Below, one piece after another: positions 26,777-35,471 of a stretch of DNA of 64,000 bases (the first letter of the stretch is position 1; each line of letters begins with the position of its first letter). The translations under genes were made by a program, and so were the position numbers. Source of the stretch: Castellaniella sp034674885 (GTDB lineage: Bacteria > Pseudomonadota > Gammaproteobacteria > Burkholderiales > Burkholderiaceae_B); the NCBI RefSeq assembly GCF_034674885.1, contig NZ_JAUCDS010000007.1, positions 56,402 through 120,401 on the forward strand. The letters run 5' to 3'. Below the pieces are notes generated by a model, which was not told the origin of the DNA, ran no database searches, and worked only from the letters and a program-made list of their open reading frames with translations.

Positions 26777-26932
26777 AGAAACTCTCCGAACAGCTATTGG
26801 TCATTGATACGATGAGTGGACTTTCAGCGCAGCTATGTACAAATGCTCCGAACTATAGTTCCTGAAGGACATTGGGTTTGCCACATCCCCATGTCAGAGC
26901 AGAACTCAAAAAAACTGCACCATATGGTGCTT

Positions 26933-27823
26933 TTACGAGGGGGTTTTTGGAGTCATTATGTACCACCTTTGTACCGCACGCCTCCCCTCAGAGCAAATTA
27001 GCCACCGATCATCATCTCTATAGTTTTCCAATTCTTTAAAGCCCGATAGATCCCTAGAACCAACCGTTATTTCTCGTATGCTGAAGTACTCCACTGCACG
27101 GCGCTTCAAATCCAACAAAAGATCATCTCCATTCTCAAGCAACATCTCATGAAGCTCGACAATTATTGTCGACTTCCGAAAGGCATGTAAAACACTTCTG
27201 TCCAGCAAAGAAAACTCAGCCCCTTCGATATCAACCATTAAGACGCAAGATCTCAAAACGTCTTCGGGTAAATCCTTATAAAAATCATTAGTGGCAAGTC
27301 CTCGAACCTCGACCTTTTTATCCGACACATCATTTAGGACACAGGCTTGCCTGATTAGCGATCGACCATGCTCACTTTGCTCGTAACAGTATGATTTTTC
27401 AAACAAGCCAGAGACAACTACACCAATTCCATAATAACCATCAGCGGCACCCAAATCTACAAAATATTCATATTCGTGCCGCTCAGACAAAGTTGTCAAA
27501 GTTTCCAGAACTTCCTTTTCATATATTCCAAGCAGCATCCCTGCTCGATCCCCTCCTCCCCACCAGGAGTCATCTGTAAACCTTAGCCCTTGAAATGGAC
27601 CATATCCAACGGTGCCAGAAAAATGATCATTTATCACCCTGGATAAATAAAGTCTTTTCTGAATTATGGCGTGATTTACCCTTTCTATATAAATATCCCT
27701 AAACTTGGGATCAACCGTATAAAGGTCTGGGAGATAACAACCTGAAAATCTCCGGCCAATATTGACAGCAACCTTCCCCAGGAAAGGAATTGATTTTATC
27801 ATTTTCTTAAAATATCTAATCAT
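26933..27823 (-). CDS. FkbM-type methyltransferase
   Basis: Protein of 296 residues. The SAM motif is YFVDLGAADGYYGIGVVVSG (residues ~120-139), followed by a conserved VLMVDIEGAEFSLLDRSVL and IIVELHEMLL, all typical of FkbM O-methyltransferases. The N-terminus MIRYFKKMIKSIPFLGKVAV repeats the basic-hydrophobic pattern of the methyltransferase gene downstream. It probably O-methylates a sugar of the glycan. AT-rich; no frameshift seen. Confidence 0.78.
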   Translation of the reverse strand: MIRYFKKMIKSIPFLGKVAVNIGRRFSGCYLPDLYTVDPKFRDIYIERVNHAIIQKRLYLSRVINDHFSGTVGYGPFQGLRFTDDSWWGGGDRAGMLLGIYEKEVLETLTTLSERHEYEYFVDLGAADGYYGIGVVVSGLFEKSYCYEQSEHGRSLIRQACVLNDVSDKKVEVRGLATNDFYKDLPEDVLRSCVLMVDIEGAEFSLLDRSVLHAFRKSTIIVELHEMLLENGDDLLLDLKRRAVEYFSIREITVGSRDLSGFKELENYRDDDRWLICSEGRRAVQRWYIMTPKTPS

Positions 27824-27864
27824 GATACCTATCCAAATGCCCTTACCTACTTACGGGGTCTAAA

Positions 27865-28815
27865 TCACTTAATGGGAAATCCATACGCCTCTATTAGTTT
27901 ATGACACGCTGAATCATTGCTCACATCACCTGTTGTATTCTCTATCCAGAGAGCCTTCTCCTGGCTGCCCCTCCAAACCAGGAATTTTTTTGAGCCCGCT
28001 AAAATACGAATTACCGATCCATTCAGACGAACCATCCAATACAACCAAAAATCGTCAGCTGTTGGGCATAGTGAAAGGAAGGCAGTGCTATCCGTAACTC
28101 TTGCATCAAAAACCTCGGGGGCGTACAAAACGCCACCAACGCCTGTCTGAAACGCCAAAGGGGATTGCAGCTCCCTTGATATGTCACCCTCCCATTCCTT
28201 GTAAGGCAATGGATAACCTGACGGATTAAGCCTAATTTTATGCCCTCTATGACAAATCACACCTACCGGATTCTCTATATACGAACGAACCAACCTAGAT
28301 AGCCAATCCGGCTCATAGTACACATCATCATCTGCTGTCACTATGAATTCTCTCGGCACAGCATTTATCATGGGAATAATTTTCTTATATGACCTTATAT
28401 CCTCGCACCCCAATATCTCAAGTCCATATTTTTTAAGTTTATTAACCTTATTTGGTATGAGATGAATATCATTCTTCGCTATCCACAGAACAATCCGATC
28501 TGGACTTGTTCTTTGCGTTAACAAGGATATCAACGTTAGATGCAATGTATTAAACCTAGGTGGATATGACGTCAACGATATATTTAGTTTTTTTGATAAA
28601 CCATGATTCGGATTTATTTTTTTTATCCTCCTTAAAGACAGAAAACACTGAAACAACTCTAATCGTAATTTTCTATATATCACGACCAGGGCTTTTAGTA
28701 AATTAAAAATTTTTGGGCAAGCTGCCAGAGCAGCCTTGATTGCTGTTATATGCTGTCTCAAGATCAAGATCCACCCAACGAACCAATCTGCCACGGTTGG
28801 CAGCCACATAATCAC
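27865..28815 (-). CDS. Glycosyltransferase, GT-A type
   Basis: Protein of 316 residues, start overlapping the stop of the ABC transporter gene (ATGA). After a hydrophobic first ~70 residues comes NISLTSYPPRFNTLHLTLIS, then EFIVTADDDVYYEPDWLSRL with the metal-binding DDD and CHRGHKIRL, features of a glycosyltransferase group found in capsule and O-antigen loci. A late segment, CPTADDFWLYWMVRLNGS, also fits the group. The donor and acceptor are unknown. Confidence 0.8.
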   Translation of the reverse strand: MIMWLPTVADWFVGWILILRQHITAIKAALAACPKIFNLLKALVVIYRKLRLELFQCFLSLRRIKKINPNHGLSKKLNISLTSYPPRFNTLHLTLISLLTQRTSPDRIVLWIAKNDIHLIPNKVNKLKKYGLEILGCEDIRSYKKIIPMINAVPREFIVTADDDVYYEPDWLSRLVRSYIENPVGVICHRGHKIRLNPSGYPLPYKEWEGDISRELQSPLAFQTGVGGVLYAPEVFDARVTDSTAFLSLCPTADDFWLYWMVRLNGSVIRILAGSKKFLVWRGSQEKALWIENTTGDVSNDSACHKLIEAYGFPIK

Positions 28816-30593
28816 AAATCACGATCCATAGGGACAATATCAGTCGCGCCTAGACGGACCTTCGATTGGCCTATATGTCCGTTTTTCAACTCAAAAATGC
28901 TATCGCATTGATTTAAAGTTGATAAGCGATGCGCGACGATCAAAAGCGTGACACGTCCTTTTAATCTAGCGATAGCATCCATCACTGCTGCTTCTGTTTC
29001 ATTATCTAATGCACTAGTAGCTTCGTCAAAAATTATCACTTCAGCCTGTTTGTACAATGCGCGGGCAATGCCTATACGCTGCCTTTGACCGCCTGACAAT
29101 CGAACGCCTCGTTCTCCTACCTTAGTCTCATACCCTTCTTCTAATGCCTCTATATACGACGATATTTGGGCCTGCTGCGCGGCCAACAGGGCACGAGCTC
29201 TGTCTATTTTATCCGCCGGCACCCCAAAGGCAATATTTTCGATTATGGAAGCATCCGTTAAATAAATGGATTGTGGAACATGTGCTATGAGGCGTTGCCA
29301 TGCCTTGCGATTTTTTTTATTTAATTCAACTCCATCAATCAATATTCGACCACCCGTCGGCACAAGAAGCCCCATTAGCACGTCCAGCAACGTGCTTTTC
29401 CCGCTGCCGGTAGCTCCGATAAATCCAACACAACTGCCGTGTTGGATTCTGAAATTCAATTTACTTAATATCAGGGGAGACCCTTGAGCATAATTGAAAT
29501 CAACATCACATATATCTATAGAAGACTTATATGGTAATGCAATCCCACGGGCATCTCGCGGCTCCATATTAACAGGTTGATTGAGCAACTTAAGTGCATC
29601 ATGCATTGACTCGCGCCCACTACGCAATTGCACGATGGAAACATACGCCTGCTGCAACACCGGCAACAAGCGCTGCGCCCCCAAAGCAAGCACGCCCAAC
29701 AGGGTTATAACACTCGCCATGCTCCCTTCTTGCTTTGATAATATATAGGCAAGTATGGCGATAAACGACATCCCTAGTGCCTCCACTGCATACCTTGGAA
29801 AACCACCTATAATTGCGCTGCCAGCCTGTGCACGCCTTAACGGAATATCTGCCATCCGGTATTGTTTGCAGTATATTTCTTGAGTTCCATCAATCAAAAC
29901 ATCCCGTATACCTCCTAAACCCTCTTGTAGAACTTTAACCACTTGATTGGATTCGGTGGATATTTCTTTACTATAGAAAGCAAGGCGTCTACGTGTAATA
30001 AGAATTGTCAGCAGATAGATCGCACCAAACCCCAGAAAAGCAATAGAGGAGACCAGGGGGTCCACTGCCAACAGTGCAGTCATAATTGCGATTAATATTA
30101 CGACACTACTTGACAAAACCAGGATAGGATTTAAAAAATAAGTTATTATTAGTCCAATTTTGGTCGTCACACCGCTAATGATTTCGCTACTATTGCGTGA
30201 CAAATGTACGGAATATGGTTGATATAATGTTCTTCTGTACACTTGATAACTGAGATCTGCTCCTATAGAAAATGACACTCTTGTTTGCACGTACAATAAG
30301 AGCAAACGCATGCCGCCAGCCAATACCACAGCGAAAACAAAAATCATGGTGATTGGAAAAAGAAGATCTTCTGGAGAGCCGATCTGCAGCCACTTAAAAA
30401 ATGGCTGCAACTCTTGATACGCGAATATTTTCTCTGGTTGAGTTAAAGCACCCAAAAAAGGAAGCACAGCACCGAGGCTTAAAACATCTGCAAAGGACGT
30501 CAACACCATTAAGCAGAATAGCAAAAACAGCTGTCGCTTGCGTCGAACCGTCAAATGCGACCAAAATCCTTTGATTAAATTTCCCAAGCTCAT
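28812..30593 (-). CDS. ABC transporter, fused permease-ATPase (flippase candidate)
   Basis: Protein of 593 residues. Residues ~15-320 hold six membrane helices, the rest the ATPase with Walker A GFIGATGSGKSTLLD, Q-loop HVPQSIYLTD, signature VRLSGGQRQRIGIARA, Walker B VIIFDEATSALD and switch His in VAHRLSTL. This is the MsbA/PglK architecture. Within a repeat-unit operon that lacks an obvious Wzx flippase, a role in flipping lipid-linked oligosaccharide (like PglK/WlaB) is a reasonable inference. It is co-translated with the MarR-type regulator upstream (4-base overlap) and with the transferase downstream. Confidence 0.88.
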   Translation of the reverse strand: MSLGNLIKGFWSHLTVRRKRQLFLLFCLMVLTSFADVLSLGAVLPFLGALTQPEKIFAYQELQPFFKWLQIGSPEDLLFPITMIFVFAVVLAGGMRLLLLYVQTRVSFSIGADLSYQVYRRTLYQPYSVHLSRNSSEIISGVTTKIGLIITYFLNPILVLSSSVVILIAIMTALLAVDPLVSSIAFLGFGAIYLLTILITRRRLAFYSKEISTESNQVVKVLQEGLGGIRDVLIDGTQEIYCKQYRMADIPLRRAQAGSAIIGGFPRYAVEALGMSFIAILAYILSKQEGSMASVITLLGVLALGAQRLLPVLQQAYVSIVQLRSGRESMHDALKLLNQPVNMEPRDARGIALPYKSSIDICDVDFNYAQGSPLILSKLNFRIQHGSCVGFIGATGSGKSTLLDVLMGLLVPTGGRILIDGVELNKKNRKAWQRLIAHVPQSIYLTDASIIENIAFGVPADKIDRARALLAAQQAQISSYIEALEEGYETKVGERGVRLSGGQRQRIGIARALYKQAEVIIFDEATSALDNETEAAVMDAIARLKGRVTLLIVAHRLSTLNQCDSIFELKNGHIGQSKVRLGATDIVPMDRDL

Positions 30594-30922
30594 GACCCTT
30601 CTACTTCTTGACGCAACTGCTCAATTTCATGTTTCAAAATCTCATATTCTCGCATTTTTCTTTTTAAGAAATCCCTGGTTAACTCTGCTTTAGCTACGAT
30701 CCCTGCCGGAGTCAGCAGATAGGCGTAGCCCAGCTTGCTGTCGCTGTTGCGAAAGTTCTGCATTTTGATCAATCCCTTGTCCAACAAGGCGCGCATGCAG
30801 TAGTTGGTCTTGCCCAGGCTGATGCCCAGGGCGTGGGACAGTTCGCGCTGGCTAAGCGCCGGATCAGTTTCCAGCAGGCGCAGCACTTTCAGGTGGCTTT
30901 CTTCGTAGACGCCGTTGCTCAT
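30590..30922 (-). CDS. EPS-associated MarR-family transcriptional regulator
   Basis: Protein of 110 residues from the ATG at 30922 (MSNGVYEESHLKVLRLLETD). An upstream in-frame TTG at 30994 would put an exact ops element inside the coding region, so the later start is preferred. The winged helix has LSQRELSHALGISLGKTNYC, LLDKGLIKMQNFRN and YLLTPAGI; a coiled-coil-like tail (FLKRKMREYEILKHEIEQLR) follows. This matches the regulator that heads exosortase/EPS clusters (TIGR04176 as I recall). It is the first gene of the ~16 kb polysaccharide operon. Confidence 0.87.
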   Translation of the reverse strand: MSNGVYEESHLKVLRLLETDPALSQRELSHALGISLGKTNYCMRALLDKGLIKMQNFRNSDSKLGYAYLLTPAGIVAKAELTRDFLKRKMREYEILKHEIEQLRQEVEGS

Positions 30923-30961
30923 TTTTGAAGGAGGCGGGGGCAACTGTGGTGGGGCTTCGGG

Positions 30962-30973
30962 CACGCTACCGCC
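30962..30973 (-). promoter_or_regulatory. ops element (RfaH recruitment site)
   Basis: The minus strand reads GGCGGTAGCGTG, an exact match to the ops consensus GGCGGTAGYNTG. It lies in the untranslated leader, about 46-57 bases after the predicted transcription start and 40 bases before the ATG of the first operon gene. The inner GCGGTAGC can form the small non-template hairpin recognised by RfaH. An RfaH/NusG-like gene lies at 34715-35293. Confidence 0.82.
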
Positions 30974-31025
30974 GTGCTGTGACACGGTCAGCAAGCGCTT
31001 TTCATCTGTTCAAGGCGTGAACGCG

Positions 31026-31055
31026 ATCATAACGCCTATTGCCCCTGTCAGCCAA
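31026..31055 (-). promoter_or_regulatory. Sigma-70 promoter of the polysaccharide operon
   Basis: On the minus strand TTGGCT (31050-31055) and TATGAT (31026-31031) are spaced by 18 bases. The start of transcription would fall near 31019, giving a ~97-base leader that contains the ops element. Confidence 0.6.
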
Positions 31056-31057
31056 GA

Positions 31058-32038
31058 TTGGCATCTCGGTGCGACCCCACGCGTGGCCAGACAGACAGGA
31101 AGTTCAGTCTGACGCAGGTGATCCTGGGCCGCAACAACGGCGCGATATTCTTCGTGATCTCGCTGGCGATCTGGTGGGCGGTGATGCGGCAGGAAGAGGC
31201 CGCCGCATCTACCCACCGGCAGCCTGCCGGGACAATTTGATCCTGCCCATATGACACACAAGAGCATCGGCAATACATCACAGCCATCGAGGAAATAGCA
31301 GGCAATGACCAAAGATCCGGGAAAGCCTTCCCTGACCGGCTGGTGATCATCTTGAACACGCCTGGCGGCGTGGTTGAGGCAGTCGAGAAAATGGTTGAAG
31401 TCACGCGGGCCAATTTCACGGAAGTATTTTTCGCAGTCCCCGGCGCAGCCATGTCTGCTGGAACTATCTTCTGCATGTCTGGCGACAAGATTTACATGGA
31501 CTACACGTCGTCCCTTGGCCCCATTGATCCGCAATTAAGCCTCGGGCCGGAAGAAATGGTACCGGCGCTGGGATACATCGACAAGGTCGAAGAGTTCATC
31601 GAGAAATCGCGTGTCGGCACACTGACGCAGGCTGAACTGATCATGCTGCAACGGCTGGATCTTGCCAACCTGCGAAGATACGAGCAAGCCAGGACTTTGT
31701 CCGTCAGTCTCCTGAAGGAATGGCTGGTGAAATATAAATTCAAGGATTGGGTGACCCACAGGACCACAAACCCTGGCAGCGCGGTGACGATAGAGGAAAA
31801 GCAGGCACGTGCAGAGCAGATCGCCACCGATCTGAGCGACAACAAGAAATGGCATTCTCATGGGCGAATGATCGGGATCAAGAAGGTGCAGGACATGCTA
31901 CGATTAGAAGTCGAAGACTACACAAACGATCAATCTCTTCGCTTCTGTCTAAGATCCTACGGCGACCTTCTGACCGAATTTGTAACACAGCAGCGAACTC
32001 CCTGCTTTATCCACCATGCCAAAAAGGTGATCTCATGA
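31058..32038 (+). pseudogene. Clp-fold serine protease (SDH/SppA-like) with broken N-terminus
   Basis: The downstream frame (from about 31241; first start codon GTG 31343) encodes the Clp-fold core: RLVIILNTPGGVVEAVEKM, then PGAAMSAGTIFCMSGDKIYM with the nucleophile Ser, SSLGPIDPQLS, and the tail WHSHGRMIGIKKVQ. Upstream, a membrane helix (NGAIFFVISLAIWWAVM) and the text HRQPAGTI, LILPI and YDTQEHRQYITAIEE lie in three different frames within ~20 bases (31,230-31,255). I infer two small indels that separate the anchor from the protease core. The remaining 231-residue frame may still be translated, and a coupled small gene follows. Confidence 0.6.
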
Positions 32039-32229
32039 GAATCGTAGAGCAATTCAACGAGACCGTAGACCGAGAACTGGCAAGGCTGCCCAAAGACCAG
32101 GAAGTCCTGATGGAACACGCAATGGCGCAGTTTGATGCGCTGGTCAGGTCCGGGGCTATTCAACCAGAACGCTACAAGCTGGAACCCATCGGCACTATTT
32201 CCCTGGATCGACGCCCCCAAACCCTGTAG
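32035..32229 (+). CDS. Small partner protein of the Clp-fold protease gene
   Basis: A 64-residue protein (MRIVEQFNETVDRELARLPK ...) whose ATG overlaps the protease stop codon (ATGA), with AAGGTG upstream. It is acidic and helical at the N-terminus with an ordered C-terminal strand region (YKLEPIGTISLDRR). No known motif. The overlap says it is made with the protease; it may be a substrate adaptor or inhibitor, which is only inference. Confidence 0.6.
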   Translation: MRIVEQFNETVDRELARLPKDQEVLMEHAMAQFDALVRSGAIQPERYKLEPIGTISLDRRPQTL

Positions 32230-32256
32230 CGGCACGATCCGCCTGCTTGTCCCCCC

Positions 32257-32297
32257 AAAGGCCTGACCTCGATATCCGAGATCAGGCCTTGTGTTTT
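32257..32297 (+). terminator. Rho-independent terminator after the protease-partner unit
   Basis: AAAGGCCTGA pairs with TCAGGCCTT, with an inner CTCG/CGAG pairing, followed by GTGTTTTAT. It lies 28 bases after the stop codon and may also serve the convergent autotransporter gene. Confidence 0.75.
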
Positions 32298-32317
32298 ATA
32301 CCGCAGCGATTTCCTGG

Positions 32318-34537
32318 TCAGTACGCGGAGCGCGACTTCCCATCCAGCGCCACACTCACCCCCAGCCAAACCCCGTGCTGCATCTGCCCCCCGCCATGCT
32401 GGCCGGTATAGACCAGGGTGACAGAGGCCCGCTGGCTGACAGGCGCCTGCACGCCGACATCCAGCTGCAGGGCATGCCGGGCATAGGGCAGCCCTGTGGC
32501 ATCAGACGACACACCCGGGTCCGCCCGGTAGGCCTGGGGGCTGTGCAGGACGCGCCCGCCCCACAGGCTGCGTACACCAGCCTGGGCGAACATCCGGGCA
32601 TCGCCATGCGGGGCGGGCCAGCGGCGTTCCGCCCGGATGCCCAGCTGGGTCAGCCAGCGCCGGTCGGTCTGCGCGCCCAGTGCGACGGCGGCCATGCCGC
32701 CGTTTTCCTCGGCCGCCGGCCGCCGCAGGTGCAGCCAGGCGATGCGGGCCCAGGGGGTGATGGCCCAGTCCCCCACGGGCAGGGGCTGCGTGGGGCGAGC
32801 ATCCGCCCACAGCTGGGTCAGGACGGCGCGGGCGCGGCTGGACAGGGCCGATTCTGCCGGGTCGGCCTGGCGGCTGATGCGCGCGCGATGGTGAGACTGG
32901 GCGGCGCCCAGGGCCAGCGTGACGGACGGGTTACGGTACTGGGCGGCCAGGCCCAGGTGCGCAGCGCGGTCGCGCAGGTGGTAGGTGCCGTCGTTCGTCG
33001 CGGCAGTGGGCCGCGTGTGCTGGCGGCTGTCCTGCCAGCCGGCAAAGGCGGCCATGTGCCAGTTCGGCCCCACGGGGCTGCTGACGCCCAGTTGCAGGCC
33101 CCCGATGTCGCGATCGTCCCCCGGCAGGCCGGCCTGGCCGGGCCGCTCGGTATTGGCCGCCCAGGTTTGCGCCCAGGCCTGGCCGCTGCCGGTGTAGGTC
33201 AGGGCAGATTCCCGCAAAAAGCGGCTGTCGTCCAGCAAGGCGCTGCGCCAGCTGGAATCTGCGCTGTTCAGGCCCCGGGCGTTGTAGCGCAAGGTCAGGC
33301 TGACGGTCTGCGAGCCATAGCCCAGGACGGGGTCCAGGTAGCGCACGGGGCTGTGTACCCTGGCGAACCGGCCGGCGCCGCTGCTGATGCCCACCGCCGT
33401 CATGGCGGCGGGGTCGGACGCCGCGATGGGCGTGTAGTCCAGGCCGCCGTCCGCCTGCACGAGGTCGTAGCGGGTATTCGGCGCCCATTGCCCGGGGATG
33501 GGGTCCAGCCACAAATCGCCCGCCAGGCGGATGGTGCCCCAGGATTGCAGGGCGGGTTCGCCCAGGCCGACAGGCAGGCGGGTCTGGGCGCTGTCGGCCA
33601 GCCGCAGGCTGTTGCCGAACCACAGGGCGCCCGGGGCGTCGGGCGATCCCGGCCGCAGATGGCCGGCGACCAGGGCGTCCAGGATCAGGCCGGTGCCCGA
33701 CAGGACGGTACCCGGGCGGGCATGGATGGCGCCGAACCAGAACTGGCCCATGCCCAGGCCGCCCTGACCAATCTGCAGACCGCCCTGGCGCAGGTCCAGG
33801 GCATGATCGGGGGCAAAGCCCGACCCCAGCAGCCGCAGGGTGCCGGCGCCGTCCTTGACCAGCGGGGTGTTGTCGGCGTTGATGCGGCCCTGCCAGGTGG
33901 CCGTGCCCTGCTCGACCCGCAGGATGGCGGCCGGGTCGCCGGACGCGGCCGGGGTGATGCCCCAGGCCCCCGGCACCAGGGATGCGACGTCGGCAAAAGA
34001 CCGCGCCTGCAGGTCTTGATGGATGATGACGCCATCGGCCAGATCCAGGCGGGTGCCGCCGGCCATGTCCAGGGTGTTGGTGACGGCCCCCAGGGCCTGG
34101 CTGGATTGCAGCCCCAGGCTGCCCTGCAGCAGCGCGGTGTTGCCGCGATAGCTGTTGGCGCCCGACAGGGCCAGGTGGCCGTCGCCCAGTTTCAGCAGCA
34201 AGGCCGGCGAGTGGCTGCCGGGAACGCCTGGATCTTCGCAGGTGTTCTGGCCCGGGCCTGCCGGGGTGCAGATGGCGCCTCGGATCTCCAGGGTCTGGCC
34301 GGTCGCGACGTCAAAACCGCTGTCCCGGTCCAGCAGCAGCGGGCGGGTGATGGTGGCCAGGGCTTGGCCGCCGGGTGGCCGGGTCAGTGCCCCGGACAAA
34401 GAAAAAGGCGCCGGGGACGAATCCCACGGTGCCAGTAACGGAGCGGACAACGGCTGCGGCGGCGCGAGTGCCTGTGCGGTGGTCGGCGGCGGCAGGCCCA
34501 GGCAGGCGCAAAGAATCGCAGTCTGTCGGATTGACAT
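32318..34537 (-). CDS. Autotransporter (type Va) with beta-helix passenger
   Basis: Protein of 739 residues with AGGAGA before the ATG. A signal peptide (MSIRQTAILCACLGLPPPTT, cut near AQA) is followed by a passenger of ~400 residues with beta-helix-like repeats (GDGHLALSGANSYRGNTALL, KDGAGTLRLLGSGF, GTGLILDALVAGHLRPGSPD). Residues ~470-739 are the beta-barrel (RDIGGLQLGVSSPVGPNWHM, WAITPWARIAWLHLRR, ALQLDVGVQAPVSQRASVTL). It ends in Tyr instead of the usual Phe/Trp. No protease triad is visible, so an adhesin-type role is most likely. It lies directly downstream of the RfaH-like gene, same strand. Confidence 0.88.
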   Translation of the reverse strand: MSIRQTAILCACLGLPPPTTAQALAPPQPLSAPLLAPWDSSPAPFSLSGALTRPPGGQALATITRPLLLDRDSGFDVATGQTLEIRGAICTPAGPGQNTCEDPGVPGSHSPALLLKLGDGHLALSGANSYRGNTALLQGSLGLQSSQALGAVTNTLDMAGGTRLDLADGVIIHQDLQARSFADVASLVPGAWGITPAASGDPAAILRVEQGTATWQGRINADNTPLVKDGAGTLRLLGSGFAPDHALDLRQGGLQIGQGGLGMGQFWFGAIHARPGTVLSGTGLILDALVAGHLRPGSPDAPGALWFGNSLRLADSAQTRLPVGLGEPALQSWGTIRLAGDLWLDPIPGQWAPNTRYDLVQADGGLDYTPIAASDPAAMTAVGISSGAGRFARVHSPVRYLDPVLGYGSQTVSLTLRYNARGLNSADSSWRSALLDDSRFLRESALTYTGSGQAWAQTWAANTERPGQAGLPGDDRDIGGLQLGVSSPVGPNWHMAAFAGWQDSRQHTRPTAATNDGTYHLRDRAAHLGLAAQYRNPSVTLALGAAQSHHRARISRQADPAESALSSRARAVLTQLWADARPTQPLPVGDWAITPWARIAWLHLRRPAAEENGGMAAVALGAQTDRRWLTQLGIRAERRWPAPHGDARMFAQAGVRSLWGGRVLHSPQAYRADPGVSSDATGLPYARHALQLDVGVQAPVSQRASVTLVYTGQHGGGQMQHGVWLGVSVALDGKSRSAY

Positions 34538-34714
34538 GCTTGTCTCCTGTAAGAGTTGTCAGTCACGGAATGTGACTGGGCTCTTTTGCCAGGAGACACG
34601 TGTTGTTTCAATTGGTAGTAATGCCCTTGAATTTGTCGCAGAAGATGGCTGCGAGAACTGGCAGGGCGACTGGGACTAATCTGGCACAGATTAGAACAAC
34701 TCCGGCACTGCCAC

Positions 34715-35293
34715 CTACAGTGGCGCAATCTGCCCGAATTCGACCTGGACGGTCTGGGGACGGCCCAGGATGTTCAACAGCAGGGTGACGCGGTCTTTGG
34801 AGACGGCCTGCACCAGGGCCTGGATGCCGGCCAGGGGGGAATCCTGGATCTGCACCGGCATGCCGGGCTGAAATGGGCTGATCTGGTCCATCTGCGCGGT
34901 TTCGCGCAGGGTTTCGGCCTGGCGAATGGTCTGCACGGCGGCGTCGGCCAGGGTGGCGGGTTGGGGGCCGAACATCACCAGGCGGCTGACCCCGACGGTG
35001 GAACGCACGACCGACAGCGATTGCGTGGACCGCGTGGGGCGCAGGAACAGGTAGCGGGGGAACATGGGTTCGTGGGCGGTCAACCCAGGTGCGGCCGACG
35101 CGGCGGTCGCAGGCGCCCCTGGCTGCGCGGCGCCAGCGGCCGGCGCACGCTGGGCCCCTGCGCGCGGCTTTTTGAAGACCTTGAACAGCGGCAGGTAGAC
35201 CTCGAAATCCTGGCGCTGCAGCTGTTCCCGCGCCATGGATTCCTGGCGGGGTTTGGTGTGGGCGACGTACCAGAGGCCTAGAGAACTGGACAT
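34715..35293 (-). CDS. RfaH-like NusG-family antiterminator
   Basis: Protein of 192 residues. The NGN domain starts WYVAHTKPRQESMAREQLQR and continues YLPLFKV, then after an Ala/Pro-rich insert of ~30 residues PMFPRYLFLRP and VVRSTVGVSRLVMFG. The C-terminal domain has FQPGMPVQIQDSPLAGIQAL ... VTLLLNILGRPQTVQVEF, a KOW-type barrel. This is a specialised NusG paralogue like RfaH, which binds RNA polymerase at ops sites and prevents Rho termination in long surface-polysaccharide operons. An exact ops element stands in the leader of the neighbouring polysaccharide operon, which makes it the likely target. Confidence 0.87.
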   Translation of the reverse strand: MSSSLGLWYVAHTKPRQESMAREQLQRQDFEVYLPLFKVFKKPRAGAQRAPAAGAAQPGAPATAASAAPGLTAHEPMFPRYLFLRPTRSTQSLSVVRSTVGVSRLVMFGPQPATLADAAVQTIRQAETLRETAQMDQISPFQPGMPVQIQDSPLAGIQALVQAVSKDRVTLLLNILGRPQTVQVEFGQIAPL

Positions 35294-35351
35294 GACGGAC
35301 CTTTTAGACTACCAATCTAGGTATTTTTTGATCAGCAAAAAATTATGACAA

Positions 35352-35380
35352 CGGGCTCCTCAAGGTCATTGAGAAGCCCG
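35352..35380 (-). terminator. Hairpin downstream of the purine permease gene
   Basis: On the minus strand CGGGCTTCTCA pairs with TGAGGAGCCCG (one mismatch), followed by TTGTCATAATTTTTT. It lies ~90 bases after the permease stop. Confidence 0.5.
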
Positions 35381-35471
35381 CTGGAAGAAGACCGGCGCTG
35401 TATTCGTTCGAGCCCCTGATGAAACTCGTGCGAGTCTAGGCAGAAATGCCTGGCTAAGCAACCCGCCCAGG

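Noticed and set aside
26920..26945. GCACCATATGGTGC followed by TTTT as a terminator
   Set aside because: The palindrome is AT-centred with almost no loop and lies between two same-strand genes of the operon; a terminator role on either strand is weak.
32291..34438. A 715-residue open frame on the + strand opposite the autotransporter gene
   Set aside because: It is rich in Gly/Ala/Gln, lacks any domain and mirrors the high-GC codon pattern of the true gene, which has signal peptide, passenger and barrel.
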